This document shows, in pieces, positions 56,113 through 64,000 of a stretch of DNA of 64,000 nt. The stretch lies in NCBI GenBank assembly GCA_047974625.1, contig JBKECK010000078.1:37443-101442 (forward strand), written 5' to 3'. The notes under the pieces were generated by a model, which saw nothing but the letters and a program-made list of their open reading frames with translations, was not told the origin of the DNA and made no database searches. This DNA comes from CADEDH01 sp047974625. GTDB taxonomy: Bacteria; Actinomycetota; Acidimicrobiia; Acidimicrobiales; SZUA-35. Position 1 is the first letter of the stretch. Every line of letters begins with the position of its first letter. The translations under genes were made by a program, and so were the position numbers.

Positions 56113-57300
56113 TCACGGTTCCAGGGGGCCTCGGCCAGGACGGGGCGACCCGAAACTCGACGGATCCAGGGTGACCGGGCCGGCGGCCAGATCCACCCCG
56201 AGCAGCATGGCGGCCTCCCCGATCCCCCGCCCCTCCCGGGCGGCGCGGTCGATGGCCTCTACGGCCCGGGGGGTGTTGAGGTCGTCGTCGAGGGCGACGC
56301 GCACCTCGTCGAGGGCGGCGTCGCCGGGGCCGGCGTCCAGCCACTGCTCGAGGCGGACCCGAGCCGCCGGCATCCGGTCGTCGGTCCAGTCGAGCTCGTT
56401 GCGGTAGTGGTTGTCGACCACGGCCAGCCGGATGGCCCGGGGGTCCCACTCGGAGCGGAGGTCGCTGACGAACACCAGGTTGCCCAGCGACTTCGACATC
56501 TTCTCGCCGTCCATGCGGACCATGGCCTGGTGCATCCAGTGCCGCACGAACGGTTCACCGGTGGCCGCCTGGGACTGGGCCAGCTCGCACTCGTGGTGGG
56601 GGAAGATCAGGTCGGCGCCGCCACCGTGCAGATCGATGGTGGTGTCGAGCTCCCGCATCGCCAACGCCGAGCACTCGATGTGCCAGCCGGGCCGACCCGG
56701 ACCCCACAGGGTGTCCCAGGCCGGCTCACCCTCGGCCGACGGCTGCCACAGCACGAAGTCGAGCGGATCCCGCTTGTGGGGGTCGTCCGGGTTGCCGCCC
56801 CGTTCGGCCGCCAACTTGAGCATGGTCGGCCGGTCGTAGCCGGACAGCTCGCCGAAGGCCGGCCAGGAGCCCACGTCGAAGTACACGGCCCCACCGGCCT
56901 GGTAGGCGTGGCCCCGGTCCAACACCATCCCGATGAAGCCCCGGATGTCGGCGATGGCCGACGTGGCCCGGGGTTCGCTCCAGCTCGGCAGCATCCCGAG
57001 CGCCCGCATGTCGTCGTCGAACCGGGCCGTCTCGGCCGCGGCCAGATCGAGGTAGTGGACGTCGAGCTCCCGTGCCTTGCGCAGCAGGTCGTCGTCGACG
57101 TCGGTCACGTTGCGCACACAGTGGGTGTCATGGCCGAGGTCACGCAGACGCCGCTGGAGGACGTCGTAGGTGAGGTAGGTGGCCGCGTGCCCGATGTGGG
57201 TGGCGTCGTAGGGGGTGATGCCGCAGGTGTAGATGGTGACCAGCGGCCCGGGGGTGAACGGGACGATGGCGTCGCGGGCCGTATCGAAGAGCTGGATCAC
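56113..57300 (-). CDS. mshC: Mycothiol cysteine ligase MshC (CysRS-like)
   Basis: MshC ligates cysteine to GlcN-inositol in mycothiol synthesis; it evolved from cysteinyl-tRNA synthetase. The segment YTCGITPYDATHIGHAATYL (residues 24-43, C26 and HIGH at 35-38) is the MshC form; CysRS reads CGPTVYDxxHIGNAR instead. KMSKS is present (DGEKMSKSLGN). At 395 residues it is close to MshC and shorter than CysRS, with no tRNA-binding C-terminal domain. I use the GTG at 57300 (MIQLFDTARD); the longer open frame is not conserved. It lies divergent to the InhA-like gene across 69 bases. Confidence 0.9.
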   Translation of the reverse strand: MIQLFDTARDAIVPFTPGPLVTIYTCGITPYDATHIGHAATYLTYDVLQRRLRDLGHDTHCVRNVTDVDDDLLRKARELDVHYLDLAAAETARFDDDMRALGMLPSWSEPRATSAIADIRGFIGMVLDRGHAYQAGGAVYFDVGSWPAFGELSGYDRPTMLKLAAERGGNPDDPHKRDPLDFVLWQPSAEGEPAWDTLWGPGRPGWHIECSALAMRELDTTIDLHGGGADLIFPHHECELAQSQAATGEPFVRHWMHQAMVRMDGEKMSKSLGNLVFVSDLRSEWDPRAIRLAVVDNHYRNELDWTDDRMPAARVRLEQWLDAGPGDAALDEVRVALDDDLNTPRAVEAIDRAAREGRGIGEAAMLLGVDLAAGPVTLDPSSFGSPRPGRGPLEP

Positions 57301-57369
57301 GGTGGCCGAGGGTAGCTTCCGGGGCGGAGGCGTCGGTAACCGCAGCCCATCACCGACGGTCGAACCCAC

Positions 57370-58137
57370 GTGACCATGCTCGAAGGAAAGAACCTGCTCA
57401 TCACCGGTGTCCTCACCGACGACTCCCTGGCATACGGGGTGGCCGAACTGGCCCAGGAGCAGGGGGCGAACGTGATCCTGACCGGCTTCGGCCGGGCCCT
57501 CCGGCTGACCAGGCGCACCGCGGGCCGCCTGGATCCCGTGCCCGAGGTGCTGGAGCTGGACGTGACCAACCCGGACCACGTCACCGCGGTGGCCGCCGAG
57601 CTGGCCGACCGCTGGGGGCGGGTGGACGGTGCCCTCCACTCGATCGGGTTCGCCCCCGAAGCGTGCCTGGGTGAGGACTTCTTCGCCCCGGACTGGGCCG
57701 ACGTGGCCACCGCCGTGGAGGTGTCGGCCTACTCCCTGCGCACCCTGTCCGACATCGTCACCCCCCTCATGCCCGACGGTGGCTCAATCGTGGGGCTGAC
57801 CTTCGACGCCACGGTGTCGTGGCCGGCCTACAACTGGATGGGGGTGGCCAAGGCGGCCCTGGAGTCGCTCAACCGCTACCTGGCCCGGGAGTTGGGGCCG
57901 CGGCAGATCCGGGTCAACCTGGTGGCCGCCGGGCCGATGAAGACCATCGCCGCCAAGGCCATCCCCGGGTTCTCCGCCTTCGAGGAGGAGTGGGTCAAGC
58001 GGGCCCCTCTCGGCTGGGACGTCACCGACTCGGCGGGGGTGGCCAAGGCCTGCGTGGCCCTCCTGTCGGACTGGTTCCCCCAGACCACCGGCTCGGTGAT
58101 CCACGTGGACGGCGGCTACCACTCCATCGGCGCCTGA
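57370..58137 (+). CDS. fabI: Enoyl-ACP reductase (InhA/FabI type)
   Basis: The enzyme reduces trans-2-enoyl-ACP in fatty acid elongation, using NADH. The 255-residue SDR protein starts LEGKNLLITGVLTDDSLAYGV (shortened) and has the Y-x6-K active site as YNWMGVAKAALES near residue 157, preceded by LTFDATVSWP. The AAGPMKTIAAKAIPGF substrate loop is of the InhA type rather than the E. coli FabI type. The start is GTG at 57370 or ATG at 57376. The mycothiol ligase gene is divergent. This is the target class of isoniazid and triclosan; sensitivity cannot be read here. Confidence 0.93.
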   Translation: MTMLEGKNLLITGVLTDDSLAYGVAELAQEQGANVILTGFGRALRLTRRTAGRLDPVPEVLELDVTNPDHVTAVAAELADRWGRVDGALHSIGFAPEACLGEDFFAPDWADVATAVEVSAYSLRTLSDIVTPLMPDGGSIVGLTFDATVSWPAYNWMGVAKAALESLNRYLARELGPRQIRVNLVAAGPMKTIAAKAIPGFSAFEEEWVKRAPLGWDVTDSAGVAKACVALLSDWFPQTTGSVIHVDGGYHSIGA

Positions 58138-58152
58138 ACCTCATCGGGTCCC

Positions 58153-58182
58153 CCGGCTCTTCGGCCAAGGCCTCATCGGGGC
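58153..58182. repeat. Single copy of the hairpin-repeat core seen near 6000
   Basis: CTCTTCGGCCAAGGCCTC lies just after the fabI stop and shares 17 of 18 bases with the core of the four-copy array at 5969-6175. It is the only other copy I found in the window, so it marks a dispersed family. Its place at the converging 3' ends of fabI and the M23 gene suggests a transcription end role. Confidence 0.7.
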
Positions 58183-58187
58183 GAACC

Positions 58188-59288
58188 TCAGTACTGGGCG
58201 CCCGAGCAGACCGCGGCCGAGTCGGCGAACGGGTTGACCGCCGGAGCACCCTGGCCGCCGGGGTGGATCTCGAAGTGGAGGTGGGGGATGCCGGCCGCGT
58301 TGCCGTCGTCGCCGACGTAGCCGATCACCTCACCGGCGGCCACGTCGCCCTGTTTGGCGAAACCGGACATGTGGGTGCCGTACAGGTAGAGACCGTTGGG
58401 CCCGAACAGGCGGAACGAGCGGCCACCGAGTGAGTTGGAGTAGTGCTCCACCCGGCCACTGACCGGGGCCACGATCGGTGTGCCCACCGACGCCATTATG
58501 TCGACCCCCTGGTGGCGGCGACCGCCGGATCGGGCGAACCCCCACGAGTTGATGAAGTTGTGGGGGCCGGCCACCGGGCACACGTCGAGGTAGTAGCCCT
58601 GCCGGCGGCCCCGGACCTGGGCCCGGTTGCTGGCCTGGACCGACGACGCCGTGGCCGAGGCCTGGATCCGCTGCTCCTCCATCTCGCCGAACACGACGGT
58701 CTCCTGGTTGAGCCGGGTCTGCAGATCGGCCACCTCCACGTTGGCGTCGGCCACCCACCCCTGGCGCTCCACCACCTCGGCCTGCTGGATCTCCAGGTCC
58801 TTGCGGAGGTTGCGGTACGCGTCGAAGCTGGCTGTGTCGGCGGTGATGGCCGCGGTCTCCAGGGTGTCGGCCCGCATGCTCTCCACCAGGTCGTTGGTCT
58901 CCAACAACCCGACAGGCAGCTCGCTGCGCTGGTAGCCCCGGATGGCGTAACGGAGGGTGTCCTGCCCCACCTGGTCGGTCTCGACCTCGAGGTCGGCGGC
59001 CGACGTGGTGGCCGCGGCGAGGCCCTCGTCGAGCTGGGTCAGCCGGGTCGTCGCCGCGTTCAGGTCCTTGGTGGTCAGATCGATCCGGAGCCGCAGTTCC
59101 TCCCGTCCCAGGCCCGAGGGCATGGCCACGCCGTCGCCGGGTAAGGCGCCGGCCGTCTCGGCCAGCCCGGCCATGGCCCGACCCTCGGCCCGGGCCGGTG
59201 TAGGGCCGGACACGATCGCGCCCAACGCGACCACCCCGACGAGGGCCATCCCCCTGCCCCGTATCATCCGAAGCCGAGCGCTACGCAC
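58188..59288 (-). CDS. Secreted M23 (LytM-like) peptidoglycan endopeptidase
   Basis: The 366-residue protein has a signal peptide (Arg-rich start, MALVGVVALGAIVSGPTPARA), a coiled-coil region of about 150 residues, and a C-terminal M23 zinc peptidase domain. Its ligands are visible in GRRHQGVDIMASVG and PHLHFEIHPGG; the middle segment reads YGTHMSGF, in place of YAHLS. The layout (coiled coil then M23) matches EnvC/NlpD-like regulators or hydrolases of division-septum peptidoglycan. An ABC ATPase gene of the FtsE size class lies next to it but on the other strand and without an FtsX partner. Confidence 0.88.
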   Translation of the reverse strand: MRSARLRMIRGRGMALVGVVALGAIVSGPTPARAEGRAMAGLAETAGALPGDGVAMPSGLGREELRLRIDLTTKDLNAATTRLTQLDEGLAAATTSAADLEVETDQVGQDTLRYAIRGYQRSELPVGLLETNDLVESMRADTLETAAITADTASFDAYRNLRKDLEIQQAEVVERQGWVADANVEVADLQTRLNQETVVFGEMEEQRIQASATASSVQASNRAQVRGRRQGYYLDVCPVAGPHNFINSWGFARSGGRRHQGVDIMASVGTPIVAPVSGRVEHYSNSLGGRSFRLFGPNGLYLYGTHMSGFAKQGDVAAGEVIGYVGDDGNAAGIPHLHFEIHPGGQGAPAVNPFADSAAVCSGAQY

Positions 59289-59427
59289 AGCCGGTCAGCG
59301 TAACGGCGTCGTAACCATGGCCCGACGGGAACCGCTCCGACAATCTTCGACACCGCCACCGCGGATCTCGGCACGGCGGATCGGTGGGTTGGCGTCGGGC
59401 CGACCCACCGATCCACCCTGGAGAGCC

Positions 59428-60297
59428 GTGACCAGTCCCGTTGCCCCCTCATCACCAGCCGACGGAGCCGCGGCCGCCCCGCAGGAGCCCACCTCCGGCG
59501 CGGGCTCCCCGGCCTGCCTCGACCTGGTCGGTGTCGGCGTCACCGTGGACGGCCGGGACATCCTCGACGGGGTCACCTGGCGGGTCGAGCCGGGCCAGCA
59601 CTGGGTGGTGATCGGCCCCAACGGTGGGGGCAAGTCGACCCTGATGGAGGTGGCGGGGGCCCGGCGACGGGCCACCCGGGGTGAGGTGACTGTGCTGGGT
59701 GGCCAGGTGGGCCGCACCGATCTGCGGCCGCTCCGGGGCCGGCTCGGGGTCCTGTCGCCGTCGCTCACCGCCGAGCTCCGGGGGGGTCTCGCCGTCATCG
59801 ACGTGGTGCGTTGTGGACGTTACGGCGCCCTGGAACCGTGGTGGCACCGGTACGACGCCGCCGACACCGAACGGGCCGAGCGCCTCCTGGGCGAGGTGGG
59901 TCTGGCCGGGTATGGGGAGCGGACCCTGGCCACCCTGTCGAGCGGGGAACGCCAACGGGCCCTCCTGGCCCGGGTCCTGATGCCGGCCCCGGCGGTGCTG
60001 CTGCTGGACGAGCCCACGGCCGGTCTCGACTTCGGCGGCCGGGAGGAGCTGGTGGCCACGCTCGAGTCGCTGGCCACCGCTCCGGACGCGGTGCCCTCGG
60101 TGTTGATCACCCACCATGTGGAGGACGTGCCCACCACGGCCACCCACGCCGCGGTGATCGCGGGCGGGCGGATGACGGCATCGGGCCCGATCGCCGAGGT
60201 CCTGACCGCCACCAATCTGGGTGCCGCGTTCGGGCTGCCGGTCGAGATCACCGCCGATCGGGGACGCTGGTCGGCCCGGGCCCGACGGCCGGGCTGA
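59428..60297 (+). CDS. ABC transporter ATP-binding protein, stand-alone
   Basis: A 289-residue ATPase with Walker A VIGPNGGGKSTLM near residue 66, a signature LSSGERQRALLARVLM, Walker B VLLLDEPTAGLDF and H-loop ITHHVEDV. The N-terminal 30 residues are Ser/Ala/Pro-rich. The GTG at 59428 follows GGAG by five bases. It lies between two oppositely oriented M23 peptidase genes and no permease gene is in sight. The sequence resembles ATPases of the iron-chelate/molybdate (ModF) group rather than FtsE. Confidence 0.85.
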   Translation: MTSPVAPSSPADGAAAAPQEPTSGAGSPACLDLVGVGVTVDGRDILDGVTWRVEPGQHWVVIGPNGGGKSTLMEVAGARRRATRGEVTVLGGQVGRTDLRPLRGRLGVLSPSLTAELRGGLAVIDVVRCGRYGALEPWWHRYDAADTERAERLLGEVGLAGYGERTLATLSSGERQRALLARVLMPAPAVLLLDEPTAGLDFGGREELVATLESLATAPDAVPSVLITHHVEDVPTTATHAAVIAGGRMTASGPIAEVLTATNLGAAFGLPVEITADRGRWSARARRPG

Positions 60298-60319
60298 CCG
60301 GATCCGACCCCTCGCCGGC

Positions 60320-60387
60320 CGGTCACCGCCCTCGCCCGGTCACCGCCCCCGCCAGGTCACCGCCCCCGCCAGGTCACCGCCCACGGG
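60320..60387. repeat. Four 17-bp tandem units between convergent genes
   Basis: The 17-base unit (C/A)GGTCACCGCCC(T/C)CGCC begins at 60320, 60337, 60354 and 60371 in the 112-base gap between the ABC ATPase stop and the second M23 gene stop. It has no coding potential of note and would be a variable-number repeat. Confidence 0.85.
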
Positions 60388-60409
60388 CCCCGGCTCCCGG
60401 GACCGGCCG

Positions 60410-61852
60410 TCATGGTGCCGACGTCGCCCCTTCGTCGCGGCGGAGCACGGTGTCACGGTCCGACACCGACTTGAGCAAGGGGTACGGGTTGACCGGCGAG
60501 CCACCACCGGGGTGGAGCTGCAGGTGCAGGTGGGCGGGGGTGGACGCGGCGTTGCCGGAGTTCCCCACCGTGCCCACCACCGTGCCCGCTTCGATGACCT
60601 GGCCGACGTGGAGGCCGGGGGCGAACGACAGGAGGTGGGCGTAGTACCAGTCGGTCCCGCTCGCTCCCCGCAGCCAGATCGACAGGCCCCCCAGCCGGTT
60701 GCTGCCTACCTTGGTGATCACCCCGCGCTCGGCGGCCAGCAGGAGGGTGCCGGCGGGGGCGAAGATGTCGATCCCCTCGTGCCAGTGGGCATCAGCGGTG
60801 CCGGGCATGCGGGGGACCCCGAAGGAGTCGATCAACGGGGTGGCGTAACCCTCGGCGACGGGGAACACGACGTCGGGAATGTAGACGGCGCTGCCGGCCG
60901 AGAAGGCCTCGAGCTCGAGCCCGGCCCGTTCCACCGCGGCCGCGGTGACGTCGACCTCGGCGGTCAGGATCACGATCCGGTCGGCGGCGTCGGCCCGGGC
61001 CTCCACCGCGGCCGCGGTGTCGGTCTCGAGGCGGGCCCGGAGCTCGACGTAGTCAGCGATCAGCTCGTCATCGACGTCGATCGCGGCGCCGAGCAGGGTG
61101 CCGCGCACCCGGTGGTCGAGGGCGGACCCACCGGGCTCGGCGACCAGGGAACCGACCAGCTCCCCGGTGACCGCCTCGTCGGCTACGAAACCGGACACGG
61201 CCCGCCGGATCAGGCGATCCCGGGCCCGGTCGAGGTCGACGACGACCCGCTGGGTCCGGGTGTCGAGCTGGCCCAGTTCCTCGTCGAGGGCCCGGTGTTC
61301 GGCCTCAGCCGCCCGGAGACCCTCGACGGCGGTCCGGTGGGCGGCCTCGGCCTCGGCCAGCTTGGTCTCGGCGGCCCGAAGGTCGCTCCAGACCACGGCG
61401 GGTGGCCGGTAGGTGCCCTGGCCGTGGTAACTCCCATCCCCGGTCGGTGGGGGTACGGTGACGTCGGTCTCAGGTACCGTGTCGCCCGGTCCCTCGTCGG
61501 GCACCGGATCGACGGGTGGGGTGAGGGTCTCCCCCGGTGCGGGGACCGACGGGTCGGGGGCCGGGCTGGTCGGACCGGGGCCCGGGGCGCCGGGTCCGCC
61601 CGTGGCCGGTGGCCCGGTGGTGGGGGGCGGCACCGTGGTGGGCGGGGTCGACGTCGTCGACATGGTGGACGGGACGGAGCCGCCGGCCGGGTCCGACCCG
61701 TCGGGGGCCGGGCCGTCCTGGGCCGCGGTGACGGCGGGGGTGGCGGCCAGGGTGACGGCGGCGCACGCCAGTGCCGCCAGCCCGCGCCGGAACCGCCCAC
61801 GGGCGGGGCGATGCCGATGGCCCGTCTGATCTGTCCGTGGTGATCCCGACAT
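60410..61852 (-). CDS. Secreted M23 peptidase with Pro/Thr-rich stalk and coiled coil
   Basis: The 480-residue protein has an N-terminal signal (LAALACAAVTLAATPAVTA), then about 100 residues of Pro/Thr/Ser-rich linker. A coiled-coil region follows (about 155-330, rich in EAEAAHRTAVEGLR-type helices). The C-terminal M23 domain has HWHEGIDIFAPAGT, the YYAHLLSF segment and PAHLHLQLHPGG with all zinc ligands present. It looks like a wall-spanning endopeptidase or division regulator; it is longer than its relative at 58188 and may be a paralogue. It converges with the ABC ATPase gene. Confidence 0.87.
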   Translation of the reverse strand: MSGSPRTDQTGHRHRPARGRFRRGLAALACAAVTLAATPAVTAAQDGPAPDGSDPAGGSVPSTMSTTSTPPTTVPPPTTGPPATGGPGAPGPGPTSPAPDPSVPAPGETLTPPVDPVPDEGPGDTVPETDVTVPPPTGDGSYHGQGTYRPPAVVWSDLRAAETKLAEAEAAHRTAVEGLRAAEAEHRALDEELGQLDTRTQRVVVDLDRARDRLIRRAVSGFVADEAVTGELVGSLVAEPGGSALDHRVRGTLLGAAIDVDDELIADYVELRARLETDTAAAVEARADAADRIVILTAEVDVTAAAVERAGLELEAFSAGSAVYIPDVVFPVAEGYATPLIDSFGVPRMPGTADAHWHEGIDIFAPAGTLLLAAERGVITKVGSNRLGGLSIWLRGASGTDWYYAHLLSFAPGLHVGQVIEAGTVVGTVGNSGNAASTPAHLHLQLHPGGGSPVNPYPLLKSVSDRDTVLRRDEGATSAP

Positions 61853-61934
61853 AGCCGGTCATCCATCGGCGGCTACCCCACCCGGGTTGAGCGAACCCCG
61901 GACGAGCCGGGATCGACGGCTGGACGCCCAGGGT

Positions 61935-62741
61935 TCAGCGATGGTGGGCGTCGCCGGCGAGGACGTCGACCGGCCCAGCGTCGGTCTCCACCCGCAGGGC
62001 GCCCGTGTCGGTGACGGTCTGCACCGTCCCGACCAGCGGCCCCGACGGTGTGTCGAGATCGACACGCCGTCCGATAGTGGCGCACCGCGCCCGGTAGGCG
62101 TCCATCACCTCACCCACCCGGCCGGTCTCGGCGAGGCGGAGCCAGCCCTCCAGGGCGGTGAGGACCGCGGTGATCAGGGCCGCCCGATCCGGGACGACCG
62201 CCAGCGCGACCCCGGCCAGTTCCACCACCTCCTGGAGGGTGGCCGCCCGGGTGGCGATCTCGGGTGGTGGGGGTTCCACCCAGCGGAGGTTCGTCCCCAT
62301 CCCGACCACGACGGCCACGCCAGCCTCGGTCCCGGTGGTCGCCTCAGCCAGGATGCCGGCCAGCTTCCGTTCGGCCAGGGCGGGCACGATCACGTCGTTT
62401 GGCCACTTGAGGCCGACCACCGGATCGGCCGGGCCCGTATCGCCGCCGACGACGGTGTGGACGGCGTCCACCGCGGCCAGGCCCATCAGCAGCGGGACCA
62501 GCCCGGCAATCTCCGCGGCCGGCCGCAGCAGGATGGAGAACAGGGCGGCCGAGCCGGGCTCGTCGTGAAAGGACCGGCCCTGCCGGCCCCGTCCCGCGGT
62601 CTGATGATCGGTGACCAGCACGACCCCCTCTCGCTCCCCCGTCCGAGCGGCCGCGAGCAGGTCGGCATTGGTGGAACCGGTCTCGTGAACGTAGCGGACT
62701 GGCGAAAAACGCGTCCCAGGTACTTCCCTTACGCCTTGCAT
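61935..62741 (-). CDS. birA: Biotin-[acetyl-CoA-carboxylase] ligase without DNA-binding domain
   Basis: BirA activates biotin with ATP and attaches it to the BCCP lysine of carboxylases. The 268-residue protein has the biotin-loop TAGRGRQGRSFHDEPGSA (about residues 50-67), WPNDV near 114 with its Lys (KWPNDV), and GTNLRW. The C-terminal beta domain (RCATIGRRVDLDTPSG) is present. The N-terminal helix-turn-helix of E. coli BirA is absent, so it is a simple ligase, not a repressor. I take the ATG at 62741; it is divergent from the biotin carboxylase gene with only 34 bases between the starts. Confidence 0.94.
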   Translation of the reverse strand: MQGVREVPGTRFSPVRYVHETGSTNADLLAAARTGEREGVVLVTDHQTAGRGRQGRSFHDEPGSAALFSILLRPAAEIAGLVPLLMGLAAVDAVHTVVGGDTGPADPVVGLKWPNDVIVPALAERKLAGILAEATTGTEAGVAVVVGMGTNLRWVEPPPPEIATRAATLQEVVELAGVALAVVPDRAALITAVLTALEGWLRLAETGRVGEVMDAYRARCATIGRRVDLDTPSGPLVGTVQTVTDTGALRVETDAGPVDVLAGDAHHR

Positions 62742-62775
62742 GTCGGCTAACCATATGCGGGTGTCTGGCAATCGG
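62742..62775. promoter_or_regulatory. 34-bp divergent region between birA and accC
   Basis: Both genes start from a gap of 34 bases. Its only AT-rich stretch, TAACCATATG (62747-62756), reads as TAACCAT on the plus strand and TATGGTTA on the minus strand, so overlapping -10 elements are possible. The -35 boxes would lie inside the opposite gene. No Shine-Dalgarno precedes either start, which hints at leaderless or very short leaders. This is a reading from base composition only. Confidence 0.3.
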
Positions 62776-64000
62776 ATGTTCCACAAGGTCCTTATCGCGA
62801 ACCGGGGCGAGATCGCTGTACGGGTGATCCGCGCCTGCCGTGACCTGGGGATTCCCACGGTCGCGGTCTATTCGGACCTCGATCGCGACGCCCTGCACGT
62901 GCGGCTGGCCGACGAGGCCTTCGCCCTGGGAGGCCAGACCGCGGCCGAGAGCTACCTCAACACCGAGGCCATCCTCGACATCATCGAACGGTCCGGGGCC
63001 GACGCCGTGCACCCCGGCTACGGGTTCTTCTCCGAGAACGCCGACTTCGCCCGGGCCATCACCGAGCGGGGGGTCGCCTTCATCGGCCCGCCCCCCGAGG
63101 CCATCGAGGTCATGGGCGACAAGATCAGCGCCCGGGCCGCGGCGGAGAAGGTCGGGGTGGAGGGCGTACCCGGGAACACCGAGTTCCTGACCGACCCGGC
63201 CGAGATCGTGGCCTTTGGCGACGAGCACGGCTGGCCGGTGGCGGTCAAGGCCGCGTTCGGTGGCGGGGGCCGGGGCATGAAGGTGGTGCACTCGGCCGAC
63301 GAGGCCGCCGACGCCTTGGAGTCGGCCCAGCGGGAGGCCACGGCCTCGTTCGGGCGGGGCGAGTGCTACCTGGAGCGCTACCTCACCAAGCCGCGCCACA
63401 TTGAGGTGCAGGTCATGTGCGACCAGCACGGCAACGGTGTGTACCTGGGCCAGCGGGACTGTTCCGCCCAGCGACGCCACCAGAAGCTGATCGAGGAAGC
63501 ACCGGCCCCCAACATCCCGGCCGACACGGTGGCCGCCATGGGCGCCGCCGCGGTGAAGGTGGCCCTCGGCTGTGACTACACCAACGCCGGCACCGTCGAG
63601 TTCCTCTACGAGAACGGCTCGTTCAACTACCTGGAGATGAACACCCGCCTCCAGGTGGAGCACCCGGTCACCGAGATGGTCACCGGACTGGACCTGGTGG
63701 CCCTCCAGTTGGCGGTGGCCTCGGGGGCGGAACTGCCGCTCAGCCAGGACGAGGTCAGGATCGACGGCCACGCCATCGAGGTCCGGATCAACGCCGAGAA
63801 TCCGGCCGGGGGGGCATTCATGCCCTCGCCGGGGCGGATCACCCGGCTGCGGGTCCCCTCCGGTTACGGGGTCCGCTGGGACGGCGGCTACGAGGCCGGC
63901 GACGAGGTGAGCCAGTTCTACGACAACCTGGTCGGCAAGCTGATCTGTTGGGGGGCCGATCGGCCCACCGCCATCGCCCGGACCCTGCGGGCCCTGGACG
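62776..64000 (+). CDS. accC: Biotin carboxylase subunit of an acyl-CoA carboxylase, runs off window
   Basis: This partial gene is read to the window end. The N-terminus MFHKVLIANRGEIAVRVIRA is diagnostic. The ATP-grasp core follows: HPGYGFFSENADFAR, VKAAFGGGGRGMK (Gly-rich loop), RDCSAQRRHQKLIEEAPAP, the biotin/bicarbonate site EMNTRLQVEHPVTEMV (partly quoted). 408 codons are present without a stop. It may be an AccA-type alpha subunit with a BCCP domain beyond the window. ATG at 62776 fits the family start; in-frame ATG at 62755 and GTG at 62761 are alternatives. BirA, its likely modifying enzyme, is next door. Confidence 0.95.
   Translation, partial: MFHKVLIANRGEIAVRVIRACRDLGIPTVAVYSDLDRDALHVRLADEAFALGGQTAAESYLNTEAILDIIERSGADAVHPGYGFFSENADFARAITERGVAFIGPPPEAIEVMGDKISARAAAEKVGVEGVPGNTEFLTDPAEIVAFGDEHGWPVAVKAAFGGGGRGMKVVHSADEAADALESAQREATASFGRGECYLERYLTKPRHIEVQVMCDQHGNGVYLGQRDCSAQRRHQKLIEEAPAPNIPADTVAAMGAAAVKVALGCDYTNAGTVEFLYENGSFNYLEMNTRLQVEHPVTEMVTGLDLVALQLAVASGAELPLSQDEVRIDGHAIEVRINAENPAGGAFMPSPGRITRLRVPSGYGVRWDGGYEAGDEVSQFYDNLVGKLICWGADRPTAIARTLRALD

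Noticed and set aside
59428..60297. FtsE of an FtsEX pair controlling the nearby M23 proteins
   Set aside because: No FtsX-like permease is adjacent, the gene is on the opposite strand, and the ATPase resembles other ABC groups more.

Overview
The window is a very GC-rich bacterial chromosome segment, densely packed with housekeeping genes. No gene-free stretch exceeds about 300 bases. I see no rRNA, tRNA, CRISPR array, prophage or insertion sequence. Gene content points to Actinobacteriota: the actinobacterial integration host factor mIHF, a mycothiol ligase (MshC), a phosphatidylinositol-mannoside cluster, an InhA-like enoyl-ACP reductase, a PriA without a Walker A motif, and runs of genes in the order I recall from Mycobacterium tuberculosis. 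The lack of mycobacterial genes between these runs, and the many TTG/GTG starts and acidic proline-rich insertions, suggest a deep-branching lineage such as Acidimicrobiia. That class-level placement is an inference.

Layout. (1) 1-1250: an rRNA/tRNA methyltransferase on the plus strand and a Nudix hydrolase. (2) 1271-7042, all minus: mihF, gmk, rpoZ, coaBC, metK, priA, with a block of hairpin repeats between gmk and rpoZ. (3) 7337-16593, minus: the pyrimidine operon pyrR-pyrB-pyrC-carA-carB-pyrD-pyrF. It is preceded by a PyrR-binding RNA hairpin, and an intrinsic terminator lies inside the first codons of pyrR. (4) 16842-18996: a crotonase-family enzyme and a secreted CAP-domain protein. (5) 19078-29681, minus: nusB, efp, aroB, prepilin peptidase, a DUF4388-type protein with a repetitive tail, aroE, mltG, ruvX, alaS. 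(6) 29684-43219, minus: rarA, aspS, rel, secF, secD, yajC, tgt, queA, ruvB, ruvA, ruvC. (7) 43284-45169, plus: a two-gene ABC exporter. (8) 45215-57300, minus: yebC, pdxT, pdxS, a DUF3048 lipoprotein, an inactive-looking HtpX relative, the pimA/patA/pgsA/HIT group, thrS, mshC. (9) 57370-64000, mixed strands: an InhA-like reductase, two M23 peptidases flanking an ABC ATPase, birA, and the start of a biotin carboxylase running off the window.

Many neighbours overlap by 1-4 bases (ATGA, GTGA, CTGA junctions), so translational coupling is the rule. I do not see a wholly new system. The most interesting items are the pyr leader, where PyrR binding could expose an in-gene terminator by blocking translation, and four proteins that keep the fold but have lost hallmark catalytic or metal-binding residues: PyrC, Tgt, the HtpX relative and PriA. 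A small dispersed family of hairpin repeats is also worth a look.
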